Assembly: GCA_003282105.1 (NCBI GenBank)
Contig: QCAB01000008.1
Coordinates: forward strand, 1 to 37,577
DNA: 37,577 nucleotides
Source of the DNA: SAR86 cluster bacterium AG-339-G14
Lineage (GTDB): Bacteria > Pseudomonadota > Gammaproteobacteria > Magnimaribacterales > AG-339-G14
Direction: 5' to 3'
Shown here: in pieces, positions 1 to 8,915 of the stretch
Layout of the letters: every line of letters starts with the position of its first letter
How positions within the stretch are numbered: the stretch's first letter is position 1
Notes under the pieces: model-generated
What the model was told of the DNA's origin: nothing
Databases searched by the model: none
The model's input: the letters and a program-made list of their open reading frames with translations, nothing else
Translations under genes and position numbers: made by a program

Positions 1-1
1 A

Positions 2-676
2 AAGGGTAGATCAAGAGTAGAGAATTTAGAGGAGCTTATTTCTGCAACTTCTGAATTTTTCTCTCTAGGCGAAGATAAAAACGATGAGAGGTCTCTACTG
101 GAGCTTTTTTTAGATCAAGCCTCTTTAGACGCTGGTGAAAACCAGGCAAATGAAAATGAAGATGCCATTCAAATGATGACCTTGCACTCTTCAAAGGGCT
201 TAGAATTCCCTTTAGTTTTTATCGCAGGCTGTGAGGAAGGATTGTTTCCGCACAGAAGATCAGCAGAAGATCCTAAACAATTGGCTGAAGAAAGAAGGCT
301 TTGTTACGTTGGAATGACAAGGGCGATGGAAAGACTTTATTTAACTCATGCGGAATCGCGAAATATTTATGGGATTGATAGTTTCAGCCCTGTTTCCAGA
401 TTTATCAAAGAAATACCAGAAGAGTTAATCTATGAAATAAGAGTTTCTACAGAAACAGAAATCAAAGATAAAGGATTTGAACCAAGAATAGTTGGCGGAA
501 CAGATCACAACGCAGGAAAGTTTTCTCTTGGAGATAGAGTAGTGCATAAAAATTTTGGCGAAGGGGTAATACTCAATTATGAGGGGGATGGCTCCAATGC
601 TAGAGTAGAAGTAAATTTTGATGATGGGGGAATTAAATGGCTGGTACTAAGCTTTGCGAATTTAGAAAAACTTTAA
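2..676 (+). CDS. uvrD: DNA helicase II (UvrD/Rep family), C-terminal part; 5' end lies outside the window
   Basis: Frame 2 is open from the window edge. Contains MMTLHSSKGLEFPLVFIAGCEEGLFPH and RRLCYVGMTRA (UvrD motifs V/VI) and a C-terminal Tudor-like tail FSLGDRVVHKNFGEGVILNYEG..IKWLVLSFANLEKL. Confidence 0.95.
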   Translation, partial: KGRSRVENLEELISATSEFFSLGEDKNDERSLLELFLDQASLDAGENQANENEDAIQMMTLHSSKGLEFPLVFIAGCEEGLFPHRRSAEDPKQLAEERRLCYVGMTRAMERLYLTHAESRNIYGIDSFSPVSRFIKEIPEELIYEIRVSTETEIKDKGFEPRIVGGTDHNAGKFSLGDRVVHKNFGEGVILNYEGDGSNARVEVNFDDGGIKWLVLSFANLEKL

Positions 677-1737
677 TTTATTTTTTAGTTCTTTTCTTCT
701 TCGCTGCATGCTCTGAAGATACGTCTCAGAATGAGACAACATTTGAAAAAAAGAGTTTTTCTTGGACGTTGGTTACGACTTGGCCCAAAAATTATCCAGG
801 AGTTGGTCTTGGTCCGGAAAACTTTGCCAAATTAGTTGAGGAGATGAGTGATGGTAGATTAAAAATTAAGGTCTATGGAAACGGTGAGCTTATTCCAGCT
901 TTAGAAGTTTTCGATGCAGTTTCAAGAGGAACGGTTGAGATGGGGCATGGAGCATCATATTATTGGATTGGAAAATTACCTGTGGCTCAATTTTTCACTA
1001 CTCTTCCTTTTGGTTTAAACGCACAAGAGCGAAATGCCTGGCTTCACTATGCTGGAGGATTGGAGCTTTGGGAGAAAGCGTATGAACCATTCAATCTAAT
1101 TCCGATGGCTGGAGGAAACACTGGAGTTCAAATGGGAGGTTGGTTTAATAAAGAAATTAATTCTCTAGAGGATTTAAATGGAATAAGAATTAGAATGCCT
1201 GGATTGGCCGGCGAAGTTTTTTCAAGAGCTGGGGGAGAGGCAGTTTTAATGCCTGGAAGTGAAATTTTTACAAATCTTCAGACAGGAGTAATAGATGCTG
1301 CTGAGTGGATAGGCCCTTACAATGATTTGACTTTTGGATTTCATCAAGTGGCTAAATATTATTATTATCCAGGTTGGCAAGAACCTGGAGCAATGACGGA
1401 ATTTATTTTCAATCAAGAGGCTTTCAATGAGCTTCCAAACGATTTAAAAGCAATCGTCAGAACAGCTGCCAGGGCAGTGAATCAAGACATGTTGGATGAG
1501 TATACGGCTAGAAATAATCAAGCTTTGATTTCGTTGATAGAAGATCATAATGTAATTCTTAAAAAGTTTCCTGATGAAGTCCTTTACGAACTAGAAAGAA
1601 TCTCTAAAGAAGTATTGGAGGAGTTTGTAGAAGAAGATAAATTCGCGACACAGGTGTATCAATCGATCCTTGATTTCAAAAAAGGAGTCGCTAATTATCA
1701 TAAAATTTCTGAAGAAGCCATTTTCGATCTTAGATAG
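637..1737 (+). CDS. TRAP transporter solute-binding protein (DctP/TakP-like), apparent lipoprotein
   Basis: SWTLVTTWPKNYPGVGLGPENFAKLVEEMSDGRLKIKVYGNGELIP, WFNKEINSLEDLNGIRIRMPGLAGEVFSRAGG, AAEWIGPYNDLTFGFHQVAKYYYYPGWQEPG are typical of the 2-oxo/monocarboxylate TRAP SBP family. N-terminal hydrophobic segment ends FFFAAC. Confidence 0.93.
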   Translation: MAGTKLCEFRKTLIYFLVLFFFAACSEDTSQNETTFEKKSFSWTLVTTWPKNYPGVGLGPENFAKLVEEMSDGRLKIKVYGNGELIPALEVFDAVSRGTVEMGHGASYYWIGKLPVAQFFTTLPFGLNAQERNAWLHYAGGLELWEKAYEPFNLIPMAGGNTGVQMGGWFNKEINSLEDLNGIRIRMPGLAGEVFSRAGGEAVLMPGSEIFTNLQTGVIDAAEWIGPYNDLTFGFHQVAKYYYYPGWQEPGAMTEFIFNQEAFNELPNDLKAIVRTAARAVNQDMLDEYTARNNQALISLIEDHNVILKKFPDEVLYELERISKEVLEEFVEEDKFATQVYQSILDFKKGVANYHKISEEAIFDLR

Positions 1738-2088
1738 TTAATTTTTTAGATAGGAAGGATTATCTATAGATACTTTTTCCTTGGAGAGTTCAAATAAAAA
1801 CTCTTCTAAAGAATCTTTACTAAAATTTTCATTTTTAATGTTTTCAATTAACTTTTGTTTTGATGAAATTTCCTCACCAAATAAGCTAAGGCTAAGATCA
1901 TTTAATTTTTTAGAAATTTTGTTTTCATCATTAATTTGTCTTTTTACAATTTTTAAAATATTTAAAGCAATTCTTACTTTAAAAATGTCCAATTCTTCAA
2001 GTTTCTCGAAATCTATTTGTTCAAAAATGAAATAATGCAGAACATCAATTAGTTCTGCTTTTGTAGGTCTATCAAAAAGATTTTTCAA
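1738..2088 (-). CDS. DUF6285-like small protein, partner of the adjacent phosphotransferase (LvaB-like)
   Basis: N-terminus DRPTKAELIDVLHYFIFEQID...ALNILKIVKRQI resembles DUF6285. Overlaps the phosphotransferase gene by 4 nt. Confidence 0.72.
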   Translation of the reverse strand: MKNLFDRPTKAELIDVLHYFIFEQIDFEKLEELDIFKVRIALNILKIVKRQINDENKISKKLNDLSLSLFGEEISSKQKLIENIKNENFSKDSLEEFLFELSKEKVSIDNPSYLKN

Positions 2089-3044
2089 AATTCTTTATTT
2101 TTGATCATGTTCATTAAATCAAATTCCGTTTCAGACACTCTCCTGCCAATTGCAGCTTTTTCAATAGAATTTAAATTATTATTTAGGTGAGCAAAAGTTT
2201 GGATCATGCATATTACCCCCCATCTCAGAGATCCATATATTTGCCAAGCATCTAATTCAAAGCGATCCACTGTTTCAGATGAAATTGATTCATAGCCCTT
2301 TATTAGATCATCTAAGTCTCCTAAACCAGCAACTCTTTTAGAATTATTTCCAAATCGCCATGATTTCACGCAAGCCCAACTTAAATCCTCTGAGGGATCG
2401 CCAATGTGGGCTAGCTCCCAATCGATTATAGATTCAATAGAATTTTCTGAGACTATAAAATTTCCCAACCTGTAATCTCCATGAATTAAAACGTTATTTT
2501 TTTTCTTTATGTTTACTTTAGCTAAGTAATTGAAAACATACTCAAAGACTGGCTGCGGCTCATTGAAGGAAGAATAAACCTCATAAAGCTTGTTAAGAGA
2601 ATCATAAAAAGTCATTTTTTCTAATTCTTTTATTTCGCTTAAATCTGTCCGATGAATTTTTGCTAAAATCTCCCCAATTCTATAGGTAAGGTTTGGTCTA
2701 ATTTGAGCGAACTTTTCGTCTCTTAAAATTTTTCTAGGAATTGTTTCTCCTAAAATAAACTCCATTACATAGCCACTTCCAACCCCGCTTGATTCGTCAA
2801 ATTCTTTAATAATTTCAGGTACCGGTATATTGTTCTTCTTAACAATTTTCTGAACTTTAGCTTCTATTTTTTTTGTAATTGCTAATCGAGACTCTGAATT
2901 TTCAGGTGTTTTTCTTAAAACAAACCTTTTTCCATTTTTTAAAGTAATGTTATAAATATCTGCTGATGCACCTCCTGAAAGGGGATAGAATTTTTCAAAT
3001 TCAGTCTCAAGAAGGCTCTCGACGAATTTTTGAAGATCAGCCAT
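2085..3044 (-). CDS. Phosphotransferase family protein (APH/ACAD10-11 kinase-like; LvaA-like)
   Basis: Brenner motif VLIHGDYRLGNFIV and IIDWELAHIGDPSEDLSW. The long ORF runs to 3185, but homology starts near MADLQKF (start 3044; 3068 also possible). Confidence 0.9.
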   Translation of the reverse strand: MADLQKFVESLLETEFEKFYPLSGGASADIYNITLKNGKRFVLRKTPENSESRLAITKKIEAKVQKIVKKNNIPVPEIIKEFDESSGVGSGYVMEFILGETIPRKILRDEKFAQIRPNLTYRIGEILAKIHRTDLSEIKELEKMTFYDSLNKLYEVYSSFNEPQPVFEYVFNYLAKVNIKKKNNVLIHGDYRLGNFIVSENSIESIIDWELAHIGDPSEDLSWACVKSWRFGNNSKRVAGLGDLDDLIKGYESISSETVDRFELDAWQIYGSLRWGVICMIQTFAHLNNNLNSIEKAAIGRRVSETEFDLMNMIKNKEF

Positions 3045-4248
3045 TTTGTTGATTTTGAAGTGAAGCATCTCTCTCTCCAAAATCCCAACCAGATCCATTA
3101 TTTTCGTAATTCTTGAGAATTCTTTTAGCAACAGACTGAATATGGACCTCATCTGGCCCATCATAAATCCTAGCCTCTCTAGCATGTCTATACATTAAGC
3201 TAAGAGGCGTATCATCCGTTAATCCTTTAGCACCATGTACTTGAATTGCCCTATCAATTACGTTGTGAAGCATCTGCGCTCCTAATACTTTAATAAGTCC
3301 AATTTCTATTCTTGCATCATCTCCTTGATCTATTCTTTTTGCAGCATCAAGAGTAAGTTGTCTAGAAGATTGAATTTCACACGCACTATCAAAAACAAAT
3401 TTCTGAAGGAGCTGCTTTTGAGTTAATGAAGTTCCAAAAGTTTCTCTTTCATGCATTCTTGAACAAAGTAAATCAAATGCTCTTTGGGCTTGGCCAAGCC
3501 ATCTCATGCAGTGAAAAATTCTTCCTGGGCCCAGTCGTTTTTGAGCTATCAAAAATCCATGTCCCCTAGGACCAAGTAAATTTTCCTCTGGAACTTCTAC
3601 GTTCTCATATTCAACCTCATAGTGGCCGCCATTTATCCCAAGAACAGGAGTTTCTCTAATGATTTTATAACCAGGATTATCAGTTGGAACAATTATCATG
3701 CTAAAGGCTCCATGACCTGGAGCGTCTAATTCAGTTTTACACATAACCGTTGTATAGGCCGCTCTAGAAGCACCCGTGGTGAACCATTTCCTTCCGTTAA
3801 TTCGCCATACGCCATTTTCTAAGACAGCTGTTGTTTTAAGTTGCGTAGGATCTGAACTAGCAACATCTGGCTCTGTCATTCCAAAACTTGGAAATATGTC
3901 ACCTTTAACCAATGGTTCAAGGTATTTCTCTCTCCAATTATCGGATGCAAATTCTCTTAACATGATTGAATCTTGAAGAGACACTGTTCCAAGACCTACG
4001 TTTGCATAAGCTGATCTTCCAATAACTTCATTGACATAGACGTATTCCATGAATGGCATGCCCCCGCCACCGATGTCTTTTGGATGTCCTAAGGCCCAAA
4101 TATTTTCATCCTTAGCCATTTGAGTAATACTTTTCAGTATTTTTTGAGATTCTTTTGAATGATTGGCTAATACGTCTTCAACCGGATAGATTTCTTCCTC
4201 TATAAAACTTTTTACTTTAGATCTAATTTTGGTCCAATCGTTTTTCAT
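3037..4248 (-). CDS. Acyl-CoA dehydrogenase, ACAD10/11-like (LvaC-like)
   Basis: FGMTEPDVASSDPTQLKTTA, GINGGHYEVEYENVEVPEENLLGPRGHGFLIAQKRLGPGRIFHCMRWLGQAQRAFD, QVHGAKGLTDDTPLSLMYRHAREARIYDGPDEVH. Confidence 0.95.
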   Translation of the reverse strand: MKNDWTKIRSKVKSFIEEEIYPVEDVLANHSKESQKILKSITQMAKDENIWALGHPKDIGGGGMPFMEYVYVNEVIGRSAYANVGLGTVSLQDSIMLREFASDNWREKYLEPLVKGDIFPSFGMTEPDVASSDPTQLKTTAVLENGVWRINGRKWFTTGASRAAYTTVMCKTELDAPGHGAFSMIIVPTDNPGYKIIRETPVLGINGGHYEVEYENVEVPEENLLGPRGHGFLIAQKRLGPGRIFHCMRWLGQAQRAFDLLCSRMHERETFGTSLTQKQLLQKFVFDSACEIQSSRQLTLDAAKRIDQGDDARIEIGLIKVLGAQMLHNVIDRAIQVHGAKGLTDDTPLSLMYRHAREARIYDGPDEVHIQSVAKRILKNYENNGSGWDFGERDASLQNQQNG

Positions 4249-4254
4249 TTAAAA

Positions 4255-5343
4255 TCAGCTTTTAGAGAATTCTTTTACAGCTTTCCATACTCTGAGAATA
4301 TTTCCATTTAAAATTTGGTCTATTTCGCTCTCAGAATACCCTCTTACAAGAAGCTCTTCGATAAGATTTGGAAACTTTGACACATCATTAATGTCTTCAG
4401 GCAAAGGAACTTCACCATCAAAATCAGAACCTAAACCGACATGATCAATACCAACAAGATTTTTTACACGATCAATATTGTCTACTACATTTTTTACAGT
4501 CACTATCATGTCAGGATTTGATTTTGTGTCTGCTACAAAACCAGAGCCAAAGCAAATTTGTAGCACTCCATTGTTTTTAGCCAAAGCAATTAGCATCTCG
4601 TCTGAAACATTTCTCTCCCAACCAGGCGTAAAATGTCTTAATGAGCTATGTGTCGCAATTACGGGAGTTTCACTAATTTCCAAAACCTTCATGAATGCGG
4701 CATCTGAGACGTGGGAAATATCTATCATTACCCCTTGCCTATTCATTTCTTTGACAACTTCAAATCCAAAAGGACTGAGACCGTCTTTCCATCTCTTGTT
4801 CTCATCGTATGAACTATCGGATATGTGATTACTCTTAGAATGCGCTAAGGTAATGTAATTGACTCCAAGATCAGCAAAATATTTTATGTTTTCTAACTTT
4901 CCTTCTATTGGAGCTCCATTTTCGATTCCAAAGGCAATTCCTACTAAATTTTTATTCTCCTCTAAAATACTTATATCTGATGGATCTCTTATAAAAGTAA
5001 ATTTATCTGAATTATCTGAAATAATTTTATTCATCATTTCTATTAATTCTACAGCTAAGTCGAAAGAGGTGCCTTCTGGTTCAGTTCTTGCTGGAATATA
5101 AATTGCAAAAAAAGGAAGATTCAGACCGCCCTCTATGGCTCTTGGATAATCAAAGTGATAGGAAGAAGTTTTTGTTATGTCGTCGCTTACACCGGTATTA
5201 TTTTTTTGACGCCAAATTTGAAAGGGAGTGTCAATATGGGAATCTATGATAATTTTATTTTGACTATACTCTTTTGCTTTTTGACTAAAATCTTCTGCGC
5301 AAGAGACCAATAAAATGATTAAAAAAGTGAAAATTTTTTTCAT
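4255..5343 (-). CDS. Membrane dipeptidase (peptidase M19), predicted lipoprotein
   Basis: Lipobox LLVSC. Metal-site motifs IDSHIDTP, GIENGAP, LAHSKSNH, DISHVSD, ATHSS, GLGSDFDG. Confidence 0.92.
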   Translation of the reverse strand: MKKIFTFLIILLVSCAEDFSQKAKEYSQNKIIIDSHIDTPFQIWRQKNNTGVSDDITKTSSYHFDYPRAIEGGLNLPFFAIYIPARTEPEGTSFDLAVELIEMMNKIISDNSDKFTFIRDPSDISILEENKNLVGIAFGIENGAPIEGKLENIKYFADLGVNYITLAHSKSNHISDSSYDENKRWKDGLSPFGFEVVKEMNRQGVMIDISHVSDAAFMKVLEISETPVIATHSSLRHFTPGWERNVSDEMLIALAKNNGVLQICFGSGFVADTKSNPDMIVTVKNVVDNIDRVKNLVGIDHVGLGSDFDGEVPLPEDINDVSKFPNLIEELLVRGYSESEIDQILNGNILRVWKAVKEFSKS

Positions 5344-5386
5344 AGCGGTTTTTTAATATAACAAAAAAACTTTTGTTTCGTTAGAA

Positions 5387-6745
5387 CTAAAAGATTAATT
5401 CTGGCAACAATGTAGCTAGAAAAGGAAAATACGCAACTAAACACAAAACCAGAATTTGAATCAAAATAAAAGGAAAAACGCCTTTGTACATTGACTCAGT
5501 ACTAATAGTTTCTGGAGTTACGCTTCTCAAATAAAATAAAGCAAATCCAAAGGGAGGGGTAAGAAAAGATGTTTGCAGATTGATTGCGAGCATCACTCCT
5601 AACCAGAGAGGATCAGCTCCCATTGCCATCAAGATCGGCCCAACGATTGGCACGACTATAAAAGTAATTTCAATGAAGTCTAAAATAAACCCTAAGACAA
5701 AAACTAAAAGCATTACCAAAAGCATTGATCCAAATAATCCGCCAGGTATGGCATTGAAAATTTCAGTTATTAGTTCTTCGCCTCCTAGCCCTCTGAAAAC
5801 TAAAGAAAAAATTGATGCGCCTATTAAAATTAAGAAGACCATAGAAGATATAAAGGCGCTTTGGGTAGTAGATTCCTTTAAAATTTTTAAATTCAATTTT
5901 TTGTGAATTAAAGCAATAATAATAGCGCCTAAAGCTCCTATACCGGCAGCTTCCGTGGGAGAAGCAATCCCTGTAATAATTGATCCTAGAACAGCAAAAA
6001 TAAGAAAGAAAGGCGGGATTAATGTCGAGATTAGCTTAAAAAAATTTTCGTGGTTTTGATTTCCATCTACAGTTAAGATTTCCTTTTTTAAAGAGAAAAC
6101 AAAATAGAGACCATACAAAAATACTAAAATTAATCCAGGTACTATAGCTGCCATAAATAAATCACCAACCGAAAGAGATTTGGCTATGTAGTTACCAATC
6201 TTTAACTGAGATTGTTGATAAGCAGTGGCTAATACGTCTCCTAATATTACTAATGCAATCGAAGGTGGAATTATTTGACCCAAAGTTCCTGTTGCAGCAA
6301 TGAGGCCGGTAGATACTTTTTCAGAATAACCCCTAGCTAACATTGCGGGTAACGATATTAAACCCATAGCTATGACTGTAGCGCCTACAATTCCTGTACT
6401 GGCAGCAAGTAAAGTCCCAACAAATAAGATAGAAATTCCAAGACCGCTTTTATATCTACTGAACAAGTTAGACATAGAAGTTAACAGTAGGTCGGCAACT
6501 TTAGATTTTTCTAAAATAACGCCCATAAATACAAATAATGGCACGGCAACGAGTGTCGCATTTGTCATAATCCCAAAAAGTCTATTTGGCATAGTTTCAA
6601 GCAGGTTTATTTCAAAGACTCCAAAGATACTCGCTACGAAAGCAAAAAGGATGGAAACACCTCCCAAAGTAAAGGCAACTGGGAATCCTAAGAGAAGACT
6701 TAAACAAATTACAAAAAACAATAACAATGGGAGAAATTCAATCAT
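5387..6745 (-). CDS. TRAP transporter large permease (DctM)
   Basis: Polytopic; GFPVAFTLGG, TGTLGQIIPPSIALVILGD, ASPTEAAGIGALGA, NLQTSFLTPPFGFALFYLR. ORF extends to 6772; MIEFLPLLLFF is the likely start. Confidence 0.94.
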   Translation of the reverse strand: MIEFLPLLLFFVICLSLLLGFPVAFTLGGVSILFAFVASIFGVFEINLLETMPNRLFGIMTNATLVAVPLFVFMGVILEKSKVADLLLTSMSNLFSRYKSGLGISILFVGTLLAASTGIVGATVIAMGLISLPAMLARGYSEKVSTGLIAATGTLGQIIPPSIALVILGDVLATAYQQSQLKIGNYIAKSLSVGDLFMAAIVPGLILVFLYGLYFVFSLKKEILTVDGNQNHENFFKLISTLIPPFFLIFAVLGSIITGIASPTEAAGIGALGAIIIALIHKKLNLKILKESTTQSAFISSMVFLILIGASIFSLVFRGLGGEELITEIFNAIPGGLFGSMLLVMLLVFVLGFILDFIEITFIVVPIVGPILMAMGADPLWLGVMLAINLQTSFLTPPFGFALFYLRSVTPETISTESMYKGVFPFILIQILVLCLVAYFPFLATLLPELIF

Positions 6746-7241
6746 CATTAAAGTAAGAAAGAATGTTTGCAAAACTTTGCATGAGAAGCAGAACGGCAGA
6801 AACTAAAATAATTGATTTATAAAGGTATACAAATGGCAAACCTCCAGGTTCAGCAGAAGTTTCTTTTATTGACCAAGAAAATGAAACGTAATCGATTGAT
6901 AAAATTAAAATGACCCATAACATAGGCTGCAAGAAAAAAATATTACCCAAAAGATTAATATTTTTTTTTCTTCTTTTGGAAAATTTTCTATAAAAGATAT
7001 CTACTCTTACATGTTGATCTTTGTTAAAAGCATATGCAGCACAAACTAGAAAAGTGATCCCGTGACAATAAATTATAAGCTCCTGTAGGCTTAATATTCC
7101 TATTCCAAAAACATATCTTGAAATAACGACATAAGCTGTCAAAAAGATCATTAGAACCATAAACCAAGTACTTATTTTGCCAAGAATAGAGGGAAAAAAT
7201 ATTAGTATAGATTGGCAAATTTGGTTAATATTTTTTATCAT
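6738..7241 (-). CDS. TRAP transporter small permease (DctQ)
   Basis: About four TM helices; VISRYVFGIGILSLQELIIYCHGITFLVCAAYAFNKDQHVRVDIFY; overlaps dctM. Confidence 0.92.
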   Translation of the reverse strand: MIKNINQICQSILIFFPSILGKISTWFMVLMIFLTAYVVISRYVFGIGILSLQELIIYCHGITFLVCAAYAFNKDQHVRVDIFYRKFSKRRKKNINLLGNIFFLQPMLWVILILSIDYVSFSWSIKETSAEPGGLPFVYLYKSIILVSAVLLLMQSFANILSYFNDD

Positions 7242-7262
7242 ATTTAAAATCGTAATATAAAC

Positions 7263-8036
7263 ATGTTAGTAGTTATATCGCCAGCTAAGACTTTAGATTA
7301 TTCTCCTCTAAGAGAATCTATCGGTTTTTCTGAGCCATTGTTTATAGATAAAACGGAATCTCTAGTCAAAGAAATGCGAAATTATGACGCCGAGATGCTT
7401 TCATCATTAATGAAAATTAGCGAAAATTTAGGTTTTTTAAATTTTGAAAGATTCCAAACTTGGAAACAAGATTCGGCTCCTGGAGTTGATTCAAAACAAT
7501 CTGTTTTTGCATTTCGAGGAGATGTTTATAAAGGCCTTGACATTTCTTCTTTAGACGAGGATGCTGTTAATTACTCTCAAAAATATCTAAGAATCTTATC
7601 TGGCCTTTACGGGCTCTTAAAACCTCTAGATTTAATTGCTCCTTATCGATTGGAAATGGGTACTAAATTAAAGATTGGAGACTCTTCTAACCTTTACGAA
7701 TTTTGGAAACCATATTTGACCAATGCCATTAATAAAGATTTAAAGATTCAAAAAACTAATTTTTTGATTAATTTAGCTTCTAATGAATACTTTTCTGTGT
7801 TGGACCCTAACAATGTTAAGGCTGAAATCATTTCTCCTGTTTTTAAAGATTTTAAAAATGATGACTATAAAATCATTAGCTTTCATGCAAAAAAAGCAAG
7901 AGGACTCATGACTAGGTTTATCATGACCAACAACATCAAAGATCCAGCAGATATAAAAAAATTTGATTATGAAGGTTACAAGTACTCTTCTAAACTTTCT
8001 AAAGAAAAATCCCCAGTTTTTTTGAGGAAGCCTTAA
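7263..8036 (+). CDS. yaaA: Peroxide stress protein YaaA (DUF328)
   Basis: MLVVISPAKTLDY, FRGDVYKGLD, ILSGLYGLLKPLDLIAPYRLEMGTKL, SFHAKKARGLMTRFI. Confidence 0.95.
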   Translation: MLVVISPAKTLDYSPLRESIGFSEPLFIDKTESLVKEMRNYDAEMLSSLMKISENLGFLNFERFQTWKQDSAPGVDSKQSVFAFRGDVYKGLDISSLDEDAVNYSQKYLRILSGLYGLLKPLDLIAPYRLEMGTKLKIGDSSNLYEFWKPYLTNAINKDLKIQKTNFLINLASNEYFSVLDPNNVKAEIISPVFKDFKNDDYKIISFHAKKARGLMTRFIMTNNIKDPADIKKFDYEGYKYSSKLSKEKSPVFLRKP

Positions 8037-8051
8037 ATTTCTTAGGATTTA

Positions 8052-8906
8052 TTATTTTTTTCCGTACTCTTTAATTTCTAAAATATCTTCGAACTCAGGT
8101 TCTCTTTTTTCAGCCCTAGACATCATTGCCTCGGCCATATCTTCTTGAGGAAGCATTGCTCCGCTCCAAAGTGCATTATATTCAAGACCATCTTGTATTG
8201 AATGATCACGTGAAAAGTTTAAAACAGCTTTGGTTCCATATACTGCTAAAGGACTTTTGGAAGCAATCTCAGCTGCCATTTCTTGAATCCCTTCCAACAT
8301 GGATTCATGAGACTCGAATACTTTATTAACTAAACCGCATTCTAAAGATTCTTCGGCATACATTCTTCTTCCAGTGTAGGCCAGCTCTCTGACTTTTCCT
8401 TCCGGAACAACTCTGGGTAAACGTTGGAGGGTACCAATATCAGCAGCCATCCCAATATTTACTTCTTGGATACAGAAAAATGCATCTTTGCTTGCAAATC
8501 TTATATCTGCTGCTGTTGCCATATCCAGCCCGCCTCCAATGCAGCCACCTTGGATGCCGCAGAGTACAGGAATTCTTAATTTCTCTAATTTTGTTAAATT
8601 TTCTTGAAGTTCCATGGCAACTCTAAACAAACCTTCGCCAATTCTTGCTTTGTCTGGTCTGTTATCTTTTTTTGCTTCTCCTGTTCCGAGTGTTCCAAAA
8701 TTGGCAAGATCCATTCCTGCACAAAAATGTTTTCCGGTAGATGAAAGAACTAAAACTCTTAAGGACGTATCTTTCCTTATCTCATCAAGTACTCTTGGCA
8801 GCTCATACCAAAAATTTAGAGTCATCTTATTGAATTCTTCACCTCTATTAAGTTTTAGGTGACCAATTCCATTTTCTTTTTTGAAATCAAAACTTTCGTA
8901 AGTCAT
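8052..8906 (-). CDS. Crotonase family, probable delta3,5-delta2,4-dienoyl-CoA isomerase
   Basis: GKHFCAGMDLANFG, GGCIGGGLDMATAADIRFASKDAFFCIQEVNIGMAADIGTLQRLPRV; acidic residues match the dienoyl-CoA isomerase pattern. Confidence 0.85.
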   Translation of the reverse strand: MTYESFDFKKENGIGHLKLNRGEEFNKMTLNFWYELPRVLDEIRKDTSLRVLVLSSTGKHFCAGMDLANFGTLGTGEAKKDNRPDKARIGEGLFRVAMELQENLTKLEKLRIPVLCGIQGGCIGGGLDMATAADIRFASKDAFFCIQEVNIGMAADIGTLQRLPRVVPEGKVRELAYTGRRMYAEESLECGLVNKVFESHESMLEGIQEMAAEIASKSPLAVYGTKAVLNFSRDHSIQDGLEYNALWSGAMLPQEDMAEAMMSRAEKREPEFEDILEIKEYGKK

Positions 8907-8915
8907 TTAATTCTC

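Noticed and set aside
1781-2035. 84-aa + strand ORF antisense to the DUF6285-like gene
   Set aside because: Antisense shadow of a lysine/glutamate-rich gene; no recognisable domain or RBS.
4478-5101. 116-aa and 80-aa + strand ORFs inside the M19 dipeptidase
   Set aside because: Antisense to a well-supported CDS with all M19 motifs.
6372-6806. 144-aa + strand ORF antisense to dctM/dctQ
   Set aside because: Low-complexity S/T/K/I-rich translation typical of antisense to a hydrophobic gene; the sense frame is a clear TRAP permease.
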